Of a stretch of 42,493 nucleotides of DNA, positions 18,141-25,813 are shown one piece after another (positions within the stretch are counted from its first letter, which is position 1; every line of letters begins with the position of its first letter). A model generated the notes under the pieces. It did not search any database. It saw only the letters and a program-made list of their open reading frames with translations, and was not told where the DNA came from. Source of the DNA: DASZXJ01 sp035545895 (GTDB lineage: Bacteria > Planctomycetota > Phycisphaerae > Tepidisphaerales > Tepidisphaeraceae); the NCBI GenBank assembly GCA_035545895.1, contig DASZXJ010000238.1, forward strand, positions 1 to 42,493, written 5' to 3'. A program made the position numbers and the translations under genes.

Positions 18141-18971
18141 TCAGAGTCCCTGCTTGGCCGGCTTGGTGCACCGCACGGCCGTTGTCAGCTTTCGCGTCAA
18201 GATCCATTCTCGAATTCCATGGACCGGCGGAAATAAGCGCCTGGTTTCATACCCACGACGGCGGTGCCATTGTTCCACATCAAACCGGCTGACCAGATGC
18301 ACCGCATCGGCATCACGAAACCACGGAGCGTGAAAGACGGCTGGGTCGGCATTGACCCAAAACCGTGGCTGGCCATTCAGTCGCGACATCACGCGGCTGA
18401 GCATCAGAAAAGTCATGGCCTGCCATCGTGCAAGCCGGCTCAGATGTCGCAGCGATGGACACACATACCCCGGCATATCGTAGCGCGGGCAGAAGACAAA
18501 GTGAGCGCCGCCGGGATTGAGCAGGCGATCAACCTGTTCCAAAAATGTGGAAGGTGTGGCCACATGTTCCAGCACAAAGGTTGAAAAGATGATGTCATAC
18601 CTGCCGATGATTTGTCCCGGATCGCAGATGAACACGTCGTCAGCGACCTGCTTCAAATAATCCTGGTTGGCGGGGGTGACGTCCTGCGCGTGGTAAATCA
18701 CGCGGGATCGCATTTCGCCCAGATGGGCTGGGAAACTCGGCCGGCCAGCGCCGAGTTCGAGGACTCGCACTGCATTGGCGGAACCGAGCATGGACCGAAT
18801 GGTCGGGAGAATCAGGTCATGCCAGTTTTGCTGGGCTGCTCCGCTGTCGTGCGAGGGATCAAACGCGGTATAAGTCTGCGTATTGGTATAAAAGTCATCA
18901 AGGCGTCGGCGCAGTTCGCCCGCGGCAGGGTCCGAAGGAACGGGATTTCGCAAAAGCTTCAACTTTGGCAT
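18141..18971 (-). CDS. Class I SAM-dependent methyltransferase
   Basis: A 276-residue protein. A helical N-terminal extension (about 65 residues) leads into the Rossmann core with motif I VRVLELGAGRPSFP, a motif II region with HAQDV, the acidic motif DIIFSTFVLEHV and the post-motif LLNPGGAHFVFCPRY. The Met11-type pattern (VLEHV...L.PGG) suits small-molecule or sugar methylation. A C-terminal region rich in Trp and Arg may bind the acceptor. It is the first gene of the leftward arm and faces the GT2 gene across a 136-nt gap. Methylation of a glycan terminus, possibly as a chain-end cap, is an inference from context. Confidence 0.82.
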   Translation of the reverse strand: MPKLKLLRNPVPSDPAAGELRRRLDDFYTNTQTYTAFDPSHDSGAAQQNWHDLILPTIRSMLGSANAVRVLELGAGRPSFPAHLGEMRSRVIYHAQDVTPANQDYLKQVADDVFICDPGQIIGRYDIIFSTFVLEHVATPSTFLEQVDRLLNPGGAHFVFCPRYDMPGYVCPSLRHLSRLARWQAMTFLMLSRVMSRLNGQPRFWVNADPAVFHAPWFRDADAVHLVSRFDVEQWHRRRGYETRRLFPPVHGIREWILTRKLTTAVRCTKPAKQGL

Positions 18972-19107
18972 GGCCTGCGCGTGATGAGTCTATGAATGAA
19001 TCGACCGACGGCAATGAAAGTCGCACTAATATAAGGCAGGCACGCACGTCCGATAAAACAGTTTCCCTTGCTGGCGGGTCAGGATTGCCGAAGATACAAG
19101 GAAGACA
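18972..19107. promoter_or_regulatory. Shared divergent promoter region of the polysaccharide locus
   Basis: This 136-nt gap is the only place from which both arms can be transcribed as units, because every internal junction in the arms is an overlap or shorter than 20 nt. An AT-rich patch (ACTAATATAAGG) lies near the middle. I could not identify a convincing -35/-10 pair. On the plus side AAGGA stands 8 nt before the GT2 start. The position is inferred from gene layout. Confidence 0.5.
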
Positions 19108-19977
19108 ATGCCCAACGAGCGCGCCCCCATCACGTTTTTGTTTACGGTTAAGAACGAACAGGTGAATTTACCCTATTCGCTGGCATCGGTTCGCGACTGG
19201 GCGAGCGAAGTATTCGTGCTCGATTCGGGCTCAACCGACAAGACCAGGGAAATCAGCGAAGAATACGGGGCCAAGTTCTTCTACCACGAATGGCTTGGTT
19301 ATGCGGGCCAGAAAAACTGGGCACTGGATAACCTGCCGATCACAAGCCCGTGGGTATTCATCATCGATGCGGATGAAGTCATCACCCCAAAACTTCGCGA
19401 TGAGCTGATTCGTGTCTCCACTGATCTCAATTGCTCGGAAAACGCTTTTTATGTGAATCGATATTTCGTTTTCCTGGGCCGGCGAATCGGGCATTGCGGA
19501 TACTATCCGAGTTGGAACATTCGATTCTTCCGCAAGGGCAAAGCCCGCTATGAGCAGCGACAGGTTCATGAGCACATGGTGGCTGAAGGAAAAGTCGGAT
19601 TCCTCAAGCACGATATGGAACATTACGACCGGCGAGGCATGTTCCATTACATCGCCAAACATAATGAATACAGCTCTCTTGAAGCCACCGAGATGTACAA
19701 GCTAATGACAGGCCGCTCGGATACAGACCGGGGCGCTCTGATGGGCTCGCCGGCTCAGCGGCGCAAATGGATCAAAACCTATGTCTGGCCCAAGCTGCCG
19801 GCTCGATGGTTCTGGCGATGGTTTTACATGTATATCCTGCGGATGGGGTTTCTTGACGGAATTGTTGGGTTTCATTTTTGCGTGTTTTTGGCTTCATATG
19901 AACATCATGTAAGCCTGAAACTGAAAGAATTGGTCCAGAACGACCGCGAACAACAATCCAAGGTGGGTTCGGCGTGA
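19108..19977 (+). CDS. GT2 family glycosyltransferase (WaaE/KdtX-like)
   Basis: A 289-residue GT-A enzyme. The nucleotide-binding start TFLFTVKNEQVNLPYSLAS is followed by the strand EVFVLDSGSTDKT, GYAGQKNWALDNLP and the DxD-type metal site in IIDADEV. The order matches the WaaE/KdtX group of lipopolysaccharide-core beta-glycosyltransferases. A basic C-terminal part has a helix rich in Trp and Tyr (ARWFWRWFYMYILRMGF) that likely docks on the membrane. SD AAGGA precedes the ATG. It is the first gene of the rightward arm. Its stop overlaps the next start (GTGA). Confidence 0.9.
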   Translation: MPNERAPITFLFTVKNEQVNLPYSLASVRDWASEVFVLDSGSTDKTREISEEYGAKFFYHEWLGYAGQKNWALDNLPITSPWVFIIDADEVITPKLRDELIRVSTDLNCSENAFYVNRYFVFLGRRIGHCGYYPSWNIRFFRKGKARYEQRQVHEHMVAEGKVGFLKHDMEHYDRRGMFHYIAKHNEYSSLEATEMYKLMTGRSDTDRGALMGSPAQRRKWIKTYVWPKLPARWFWRWFYMYILRMGFLDGIVGFHFCVFLASYEHHVSLKLKELVQNDREQQSKVGSA

Positions 19978-20552
19978 CCGATCAGAACGAACCCAATCCC
20001 GCGATCTTCCAGACACTCGACAAGTGCGATCCTTCTCCCTACACGCGCAGCGAATATAAACGACGGTTTTTATGGAGCGTCGTCCAGGCGACGCTGTTTC
20101 GCGTGCCGTTGATGCGAGCGTTTCGATGGCGCAATTATCTGCTGCGATTATTCGGTGCACAGCTGGCGAAAAACTGCAATGTGCATTTTCGCGCCAAGGT
20201 GGTTCATCCCTGGCTGCTGGAGATGGGCGAGTGGAGCAACATCGGGCCCAACGCCATCGTTTACAACATGGGACAGGTGACGATTGGTTCACATAGTGTC
20301 GTAAGCCAGGATGTTTATATCTGTGCGGGCACGCATGATTACACGAAACCGACTCTGCCCCTTCAGCGATTGCCGATACGGATCGGCAACGGCGTGTGGA
20401 TTGCGGCCGGCGCATTCATCGGGCCCGGATCAGTCGTGGGAGACAATAGCGTCATCGGCGCCCGCGCTGTGGTGGTGGGCGAGGTGCCGCCCGGCGTGGT
20501 GAGCGCCGGCAACCCGGCCCGGCCGATCGCGCCTCGTCCAACAAGCTCGTGA
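19974..20552 (+). CDS. WcaF-like hexapeptide-repeat acetyltransferase
   Basis: A 192-residue protein with the same plan as the copy at 16422-16982. RRFLWSVVQATLFRVP is the N-terminal helical part, RWRNYLLRLFGA the subgroup signature. Then come hexapeptide periods with the catalytic His in CAGTHDYTKPTLP and a helix end of GVVSAGNPARPI. It starts with GTG overlapping the GT2 stop (GTGA) and ends with a TGA overlapped by the next GTG start, so translation is coupled on both sides. It probably O-acetylates a glycan using acetyl-CoA. The two copies in the locus differ widely in sequence, so they likely act on different sugars or positions. Confidence 0.88.
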   Translation: MTDQNEPNPAIFQTLDKCDPSPYTRSEYKRRFLWSVVQATLFRVPLMRAFRWRNYLLRLFGAQLAKNCNVHFRAKVVHPWLLEMGEWSNIGPNAIVYNMGQVTIGSHSVVSQDVYICAGTHDYTKPTLPLQRLPIRIGNGVWIAAGAFIGPGSVVGDNSVIGARAVVVGEVPPGVVSAGNPARPIAPRPTSS

Positions 20553-21481
20553 AACCCTGGAATTCCGAGATTCGTTCCTATGGACAGACGCGCGGCTTGC
20601 TCGCGCGACTACGCGAAGCCTCGCAACTGGCCCGAAAGACCCGCCAGTCCATGCAGAGCATCCAGGCCGAGGTTAAACGCGTTATCGAACAATGTCAGAT
20701 CGCCGAGCGGATCACAACCGCAAAGACCGGAGTGAAACTACATGGTTTGAAGACTCTGGAAATCGGCGTCGGGCAGCTTCCCCGACAAACGATTTATTTT
20801 GCGCGAAACAATGATGTGACCGGCATCGATCTGGATGTTCTGCCGCAAGGATTTGACCCCGCCGGATACTTGCATCTGGCCAGTCACAGCGGAACGGGTC
20901 GCGCGCTCAAGACGCTGGTGCGCAAGCTCAGCGGGTTTGATCGGCGATATAATCAAGTCATTGCCCGGCAGTTGGGACTGGCAAACCCGCCTCCGTTCAA
21001 ACTTCAGCAGATGGATGCCTGCGAGCTGGAATTTCCGGATAATTCGTTCGATTTTGTCTACTCGTTCGACGTGTTTGAACATCTGCCTGATCCGCCGCGG
21101 GTGCTTGCTCAGGTTCAGCGGGTGCTTAACCCCGGCGGCGTATTGATGGCATACATCCATCTCTATACCTGCGATTCCGGCCATCATGATTTGCGTGTTT
21201 ATTTGCCCGGGCGCGGGGATTTGCCGCACTGGGCGCATCTTCGTCCTGCGATGCAGAATTCGGTGCAAACCTATGTCGTGCTGAACCGCCTTCGCCTGGG
21301 CGAATGGCGAACGTTGTTCGAAACAGAATTGCCGGGCACCTCGTTCGATCTCATTACACTGGAAACTGACCAGCACGTGCGCGATGCGCTGCCCCGATTG
21401 CGCACCATGGGCGAATTGAAGGAATTCACCGACGAAGAACTGCTGACGGATCGCATCATCGCGGTTTGGAAAAAGCCATGA
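20549..21481 (+). CDS. Class I SAM-dependent methyltransferase
   Basis: A 310-residue protein starting at GTG (overlap GTGA with the upstream stop). A helical N-terminal region (about 65 residues) with many Arg and Gln precedes motif I LKTLEIGVGQLPRQT, then DVTGIDLDVLPQG. The core continues with LQQMDACELEFPDNSFDFVY, SFDVFEHLPDPPRVL and LNPGGVLMAYIHLYT, the Methyltransf_11 pattern. A HHDLR segment after it resembles sugar-modifying or lipid-linked methyltransferases of polysaccharide loci, but the acceptor is unknown. The stop codon overlaps the next gene's ATG (ATGA). Confidence 0.82.
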   Translation: MKPWNSEIRSYGQTRGLLARLREASQLARKTRQSMQSIQAEVKRVIEQCQIAERITTAKTGVKLHGLKTLEIGVGQLPRQTIYFARNNDVTGIDLDVLPQGFDPAGYLHLASHSGTGRALKTLVRKLSGFDRRYNQVIARQLGLANPPPFKLQQMDACELEFPDNSFDFVYSFDVFEHLPDPPRVLAQVQRVLNPGGVLMAYIHLYTCDSGHHDLRVYLPGRGDLPHWAHLRPAMQNSVQTYVVLNRLRLGEWRTLFETELPGTSFDLITLETDQHVRDALPRLRTMGELKEFTDEELLTDRIIAVWKKP

Positions 21482-22617
21482 TCAACCGCAGGATCAAGTT
21501 GGTTATTGTCATCGTCGATCTGGCGGCGGGGACAGGCTCGTTTGTCCGCAGCCTGGGAAGCGGGCTTCGGCGATGGTATTCGAGTGAATTCGAAGTTCAC
21601 CTTCTGACGATTCGTTCATGCGAATTAAGCGACGCCGACCGAGCCGCGTTTGATCAAGCGCACTCGCTTGACATGGATTTGAAGGAAAATTGGCGGCAAA
21701 TGTTTGCGCTTCCCATTGCGGTGAAACGCATGCGCATGGTACTGGAGGAGGTGCAGCCCGATCTAATCATGGGCGTGCATACATTTTCGAATGTGGTCAG
21801 TTCCTTTGCCGCTGGCGACCGTCCGGTCATTTTGACGGATCACCTGAATCTGTCGCAGCGCCAGTCCGCCCGCGGATTCTCTGCGCCAACGCGGATGTTG
21901 ATGAAGCAAATGTATCGAAAGCATCTCGCGGTGGGTGTGTGCCAGGAAATCGTCAATGATCTGCGAGCCCATTTCGATGCTTCTCGAACCGAAGCCATTT
22001 TGAATGGGGTTGATGTTACCAAAATTAGAGCCGCCTCGACTGAGTCGCCACGGATTGAGGTGCCCAGTCGATACATCATTGCCGTGGGCAGGTTAGCGCC
22101 GCAAAAGGATATTCCCACTTTGCTGCAAGCGTACGCTCTTGCGCGCAAGGCCGGGTTGCACGAGGACTTGGTAATCGTTGGAGATGGGCCTGAGCGCGCC
22201 AGCCTTGTTGAATTGTCGCGATCATCTGGCTTGGAAAACCATGTGCATTTTGCGGGTCAACAAGCCAATCCTTTCCCGTTGATCGCTCGATCTAAGATGC
22301 TCGTGATGTCGAGCGTCTACGAAGGTTTTGGCCTGGTGCTAGCCGAAGCGCTGGCGCTGGGCGTGCCCTGCGTTTCGACTGATTGCCCGAGTGGCCCCAG
22401 AGAGATTCTCGGCAATGGCCAATATGGGTTGCTCGTGCCGGTACGCGATCCGCAGCGTCTGGCCGATGCGATGTTTCGTCTGGCGAACGATGATGAACTG
22501 CGAAAACAATTCATCGCCCGATCGGGTGTGCGTGCCAATGAATTGAGCCTGGAAAACATGACTCGCCGATATCGCGACTTGATGGTTAAAGAGTTGCAAA
22601 GTTCTTCGCCTGTCTGA
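21478..22617 (+). CDS. GT4 family glycosyltransferase
   Basis: A 379-residue GT-B enzyme. The frame runs up to a TTG at 21466, but the ATG at 21478 overlaps the previous TGA (ATGA), the same junction type as in the rest of the arm. The N-terminal part has the strand KLVIVIVDLAAGTGSFVRSL, then DLIMGVHTFSNVV. The C-terminal domain has YIIAVGRLAPQKDIPTLLQA, LVIVGDGPERASL and EX7E as EGFGLVLAE, followed by CVSTDCPSGPREIL. The CPSGPREIL end is typical of GT4 enzymes acting on N-acetylgalactosamine or similar donors, but I do not rely on it for specificity. Confidence 0.88.
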   Translation: MINRRIKLVIVIVDLAAGTGSFVRSLGSGLRRWYSSEFEVHLLTIRSCELSDADRAAFDQAHSLDMDLKENWRQMFALPIAVKRMRMVLEEVQPDLIMGVHTFSNVVSSFAAGDRPVILTDHLNLSQRQSARGFSAPTRMLMKQMYRKHLAVGVCQEIVNDLRAHFDASRTEAILNGVDVTKIRAASTESPRIEVPSRYIIAVGRLAPQKDIPTLLQAYALARKAGLHEDLVIVGDGPERASLVELSRSSGLENHVHFAGQQANPFPLIARSKMLVMSSVYEGFGLVLAEALALGVPCVSTDCPSGPREILGNGQYGLLVPVRDPQRLADAMFRLANDDELRKQFIARSGVRANELSLENMTRRYRDLMVKELQSSSPV

Positions 22618-22628
22618 ATGATGACGCC

Positions 22629-23606
22629 ATGACCGACTGGAAGCGCTTGCACGGCGACAATTTCAAGAATGTGCGCTGCCTCGTCACCGGCGGGGCGGGG
22701 TTCATCGGTTCACACGTGGTGCAGGCTTTGTCCGAACTCGGCGCGGATATCGTCGTGATCGACAATCTTGCCGGTGGAGACCGCGCCAATATCGAGCCGT
22801 TCAAACATCAGTTCATCAATGGTTCGATCCTCGATCAGGCTGCGATCAACCAGGCCGCTCAGAACTGCAAATATATCTTTCATCTGGCGGCTTTGGGTTC
22901 GGTGCCGCATAGCTTGGAAAAACCGCTCGAATATCACCAAGTGGATGCCACCGGCGCGCTGATGGTGCTTCAGGCGGCGCGGGCTGCGAACGTCAGGCGG
23001 GTGATCTATTCCGCCAGTTCCAGTGCATATGGTGAAGCCCCTGAACTGCCCAAGGTCGAGACGATGCCGACCAACCCGCTGAGCCCCTACGCTGCCGCCA
23101 AGCTGGCGGCGGAGGGGTATATGACCGCCTACAGCGCCAGCTATGGGTTGGACACGGTTTCGCTTCGGTACTTCAACATCTTTGGACCCAGGCAAAATCC
23201 CAACAGCGCCTACGCAGCCGTCATTGCGGCGTTCGCCAAGGCGATCCTTGGCGGCAAGCCACCGGCCATCTTCGGCGATGGCGAGCAATCGCGCGATTTC
23301 ACTTTCGTTCACAATGCCGTTCATGCCAACTTGCTGGCTGCTCGATTTGAAAGTCCCCTCAAAGGAGTAGTTCTTAACGTCGCCTGCGGCAAACGGGTTT
23401 CACTGAATGAACTGGCCCCAATGATGTGCCGGTTGCTCGACCGTGCCGACCTCAAACCCATCTATGGCCCTGCTCGTGCAGGCGATGTGAAGCATTCATT
23501 GGCCGACCTGTCGCGAATTCGTCAGGTGCTCGGTTACGAACCCATTGTCGAACTGGCCCCCGGTTTGGATGCCACGCTGAAGTGGTACGCCTCTGTCCTC
23601 AAATAA
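22629..23606 (+). CDS. NAD-dependent sugar-nucleotide epimerase/dehydratase (WbpP-like extended SDR)
   Basis: A 325-residue extended short-chain dehydrogenase. It has the NAD-binding motif TGGAGFIG (20-27), the acidic residue DN after the second strand, SASSSAYG (128-135) with the catalytic Ser/Thr position, and YxxxK as Y154 and K158. The sequence FNIFGPRQNPNSAYAAVI resembles WbpP-type UDP-N-acetylhexosamine 4-epimerases. The likely job is to make the galacto-form nucleotide sugar for the neighbouring glycosyltransferases, but UDP-glucose 4-epimerase or a dehydratase cannot be excluded. It starts 11 nt after the GT4 stop and closes the rightward arm. A long inverted repeat follows 3 nt after its stop. 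Confidence 0.88.
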   Translation: MTDWKRLHGDNFKNVRCLVTGGAGFIGSHVVQALSELGADIVVIDNLAGGDRANIEPFKHQFINGSILDQAAINQAAQNCKYIFHLAALGSVPHSLEKPLEYHQVDATGALMVLQAARAANVRRVIYSASSSAYGEAPELPKVETMPTNPLSPYAAAKLAAEGYMTAYSASYGLDTVSLRYFNIFGPRQNPNSAYAAVIAAFAKAILGGKPPAIFGDGEQSRDFTFVHNAVHANLLAARFESPLKGVVLNVACGKRVSLNELAPMMCRLLDRADLKPIYGPARAGDVKHSLADLSRIRQVLGYEPIVELAPGLDATLKWYASVLK

Positions 23607-23609
23607 AAA

Positions 23610-23690
23610 AGCCACAGGGAAGCACAGAGGTCATAGAGAAGAAACTGATTCAGGACTTCTTCTCTGTGACACTCTGTGTCCTCTGTGGCT
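23610..23690. repeat. Long imperfect inverted repeat (CACAGAG type)
   Basis: The arms 23610-23643 and 23657-23690 are each 34 nt. They pair over most of their length (about 29 of 34 bases after one single-base shift) around a 13-nt loop. The arms are built from CACAG and AGAGAAGAA strings: AGCCACAGGG at the left end, CTCTGTGGCT at the right end, TTCTTCTCTGTG inside. It lies between the epimerase and a convergent secreted-protein gene and may serve as a two-way terminator. The purine/pyrimidine strand bias sets it apart from the surrounding DNA. Confidence 0.65.
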
Positions 23691-23708
23691 CATTGCCTCC
23701 CGTCGTTT

Positions 23709-24218
23709 TTAATGTCCGCGGAATCCGAAGTTGAAGCTCCAGAATGATGGGCGTTCAACTCGAACCGGGGCGCATTCCTGCCAATATCCGGCGCTGACCA
23801 GTTCCTGCCGTTCCACGTTGTCCCAGTGACCCGGGGTAACAACGACCTGGTGATGCCGCTCTTCGTAATGGCCGGGGCTGACCATCACCTGTTCATAGAC
23901 CACGCGCCGGCGATAGCCGTCGAACCGGACGACCTCGCGATTCTCGTAGCAAGGCGGCACCCACACCCGCTCGCATTCATCGCGCACGACCGGTTGCGCC
24001 CATACTCGGTCGCAGACCGTACGATAGACCGGCGCCACCCAGACGCGCTCGGCAGGCCTGGCGTATTCGGTTGCGCCGAAACCGATGTTGAACCGCACAT
24101 CGTTGCGATCATCGTGGCGACGATCAAAGCCATGATCTTCAGCCGATGCCATCGCTGGAATGAGTCCCAGAACGCCCACTGCGACCGCCAACTTCAAACC
24201 CTTGATTGCCCGGATCAT
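23709..24218 (-). CDS. Secreted repeat-containing protein of unknown function
   Basis: A 169-residue protein. The signal peptide comprises basic IRAIKGLK, a hydrophobic core and AMASA as the likely cleavage site before EDHGF. The mature chain contains repeated short units: RVWVAPVY, RVWAQPVV and RVWVPPCY at about 17-residue spacing, then VMVSPGHYEE and VVVTPGHWD, then a related LVSAGYWQE. It is rich in Arg, Val, Tyr and Trp. No catalytic motif is visible. Repeats with PGHW/PGHY resemble secreted cell-surface proteins I have seen in planctomycetes, but I cannot name a family. ATG has AGAGGA upstream. It is convergent with the epimerase. Confidence 0.72.
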   Translation of the reverse strand: MIRAIKGLKLAVAVGVLGLIPAMASAEDHGFDRRHDDRNDVRFNIGFGATEYARPAERVWVAPVYRTVCDRVWAQPVVRDECERVWVPPCYENREVVRFDGYRRRVVYEQVMVSPGHYEERHHQVVVTPGHWDNVERQELVSAGYWQECAPVRVERPSFWSFNFGFRGH

Positions 24219-24284
24219 AAGTTCCTCTCTGTTGTATCCTGCATATCAGACAGAGGTGGGCGGGCGAGGGTTAGTATGTACAAG

Positions 24285-25547
24285 TCATTTGTTTACAGGG
24301 ACTTGTGACGAGTATAAATTCTCAATCAAATCAGAAGCGCGCTCCAAGGCCATTTGGCCTTCAAAACGGCGGGCAACCGTTTTGCACGCCAGTGGCGAGG
24401 TGAGTATTTCGCTGAGCAAAGCGGTTGCGGAATTCGCGTTATAGCGGCGGAAATTGATTGATCGGCCAACGCTTAATCGTCCGATGCGCTGGGCATTGTC
24501 GAACTGATCGTGCGCCATCGGCGTGATCAACTGCGGCACACCCGCCGCCAGCGCCTGGGCATTCGTTCCGATCCCGCCATGATGTACCAAAGCCGCGCAG
24601 CGCGGCAACAACAATTTGAACGGCACATAATCCACATGCTTCACCGATGGCGGAAGATCTTTGGGAATCTGATCGGCGTGGCGCGTCAGCAAAATTCCGC
24701 GGCGTTTAAGGTTGAGACACGCCTGCACCGAATCTGCAAAAAAACTGGCGCCCTGGATCATCGCGCTGCCCGGAGTAAATGCGATTGGCGCATCGCCGGC
24801 GCCAAGCCATTGATTCAGATCGTCGGAAATTCCCACGATGCCGGTCTCATCGTATAGCGGAAATCCCACGAGCCTGAGTTGCGGCGGCCAGTCGGGTTGC
24901 ATGGGCGCATACCAGTCCGGCCATAAGCCGAGCATCAATTGCGGCGAGTTCCACCAGTCTTTTAAAATCCCGCTGACAGGCTGGGTCAATCCCACCTTGG
25001 CGCGAAATTCGTTGATTGGCTTTGCGAGTTTGCGGTCGATCAGGACTCGATCTCCGAATTGCCACATCTTTCGCTTGAACCATTTGGGAAACCATCGCGG
25101 CATGAACAGGCCGGGCAATTTCGGGTTGTCATAAACTGTTCGAATGACAGCTGGCTGAATATGCACGGTCGCGGTGGGAATGTTGAATTTCTCCTGCGCG
25201 ATCCTGGCTCCCAGTCCCAGGGAAGATGCAACCACCACGGTTTTTTCCGGCACATATCGGTCGGCGATGGTCTGATATGCCTGCTCCAGGGAGGGCATGA
25301 CGCCTCTCATGAAGACTGCATCAAACCCACGCGTGGGATGCCACAAGTCCGGGTCATCCATCAGCGTGCGAAATTGCTCATCGGTCCCCAGTTCAACAAA
25401 TTGCAGCCCGGCTTTGGCGGCAAGGCCAGAAAAATGACCATTGGTGATGAGCGTGACATCATGCCCGCGATCGCGCAGCGACAAGCCCAGCCCGACAAAC
25501 GGATGCACATCGCCATGGCTGCCGATGGTAAAGAGAAAAATGTTCAT
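24285..25547 (-). CDS. UGT/MGT-type (GT1) glycosyltransferase
   Basis: A 420-residue GT-B enzyme. The N-terminus IFLFTIGSHGDVHPFVGLGL, with its His and Asp, is the usual acceptor-side motif of GT1 enzymes that glycosylate lipids, sterols or small molecules. The C-terminal half has AFTPGSAMIQ (257-266) and the donor signature HHGGIGTNAQALAAGVPQL (322-340), then HDQFDNAQR. This order matches bacterial macrolide/sterol glycosyltransferases and rhamnosyltransferases for glycolipids. It lies outside the coupled polysaccharide arms with a separate gap on each side, so its acceptor may be a membrane lipid or pigment. No clear SD precedes the ATG. Confidence 0.87.
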   Translation of the reverse strand: MNIFLFTIGSHGDVHPFVGLGLSLRDRGHDVTLITNGHFSGLAAKAGLQFVELGTDEQFRTLMDDPDLWHPTRGFDAVFMRGVMPSLEQAYQTIADRYVPEKTVVVASSLGLGARIAQEKFNIPTATVHIQPAVIRTVYDNPKLPGLFMPRWFPKWFKRKMWQFGDRVLIDRKLAKPINEFRAKVGLTQPVSGILKDWWNSPQLMLGLWPDWYAPMQPDWPPQLRLVGFPLYDETGIVGISDDLNQWLGAGDAPIAFTPGSAMIQGASFFADSVQACLNLKRRGILLTRHADQIPKDLPPSVKHVDYVPFKLLLPRCAALVHHGGIGTNAQALAAGVPQLITPMAHDQFDNAQRIGRLSVGRSINFRRYNANSATALLSEILTSPLACKTVARRFEGQMALERASDLIENLYSSQVPVNK

Positions 25548-25813
25548 AAGCAGACAACTCGCGATTTATTATCGAAGAAACCAATTCCGTTGAGCGGATG
25601 CCATTTTCGAAGGCTGACTTTAGTTGAAATGACGTTAAATTACCCATCTCCTCATCACAACGTCTCAAGAAAAACTTCTTTTTGATTTTTTACAATTTCC
25701 CCTTGCCATTTAATTTCATTGCCGCTTCAATCCGCCCACCCAAATGTGGTCACGTCGAGCCATTTCTCTTGGCGATTTGATGGCTCGGATTATTTGCTAA
25801 TAGGGAGAATTCA
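25548..25813. promoter_or_regulatory. AT-rich intergenic region before the PEP-CTERM gene
   Basis: 266 nt separate the divergent glycosyltransferase and PEP-CTERM starts. The part 25670-25730 is markedly T-rich, unlike the flanking genes. AGGGAG stands 8 nt before the ATG at 25814. I cannot assign a dependable -35/-10 pair or operator. No open frame of note is present. Confidence 0.4.
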
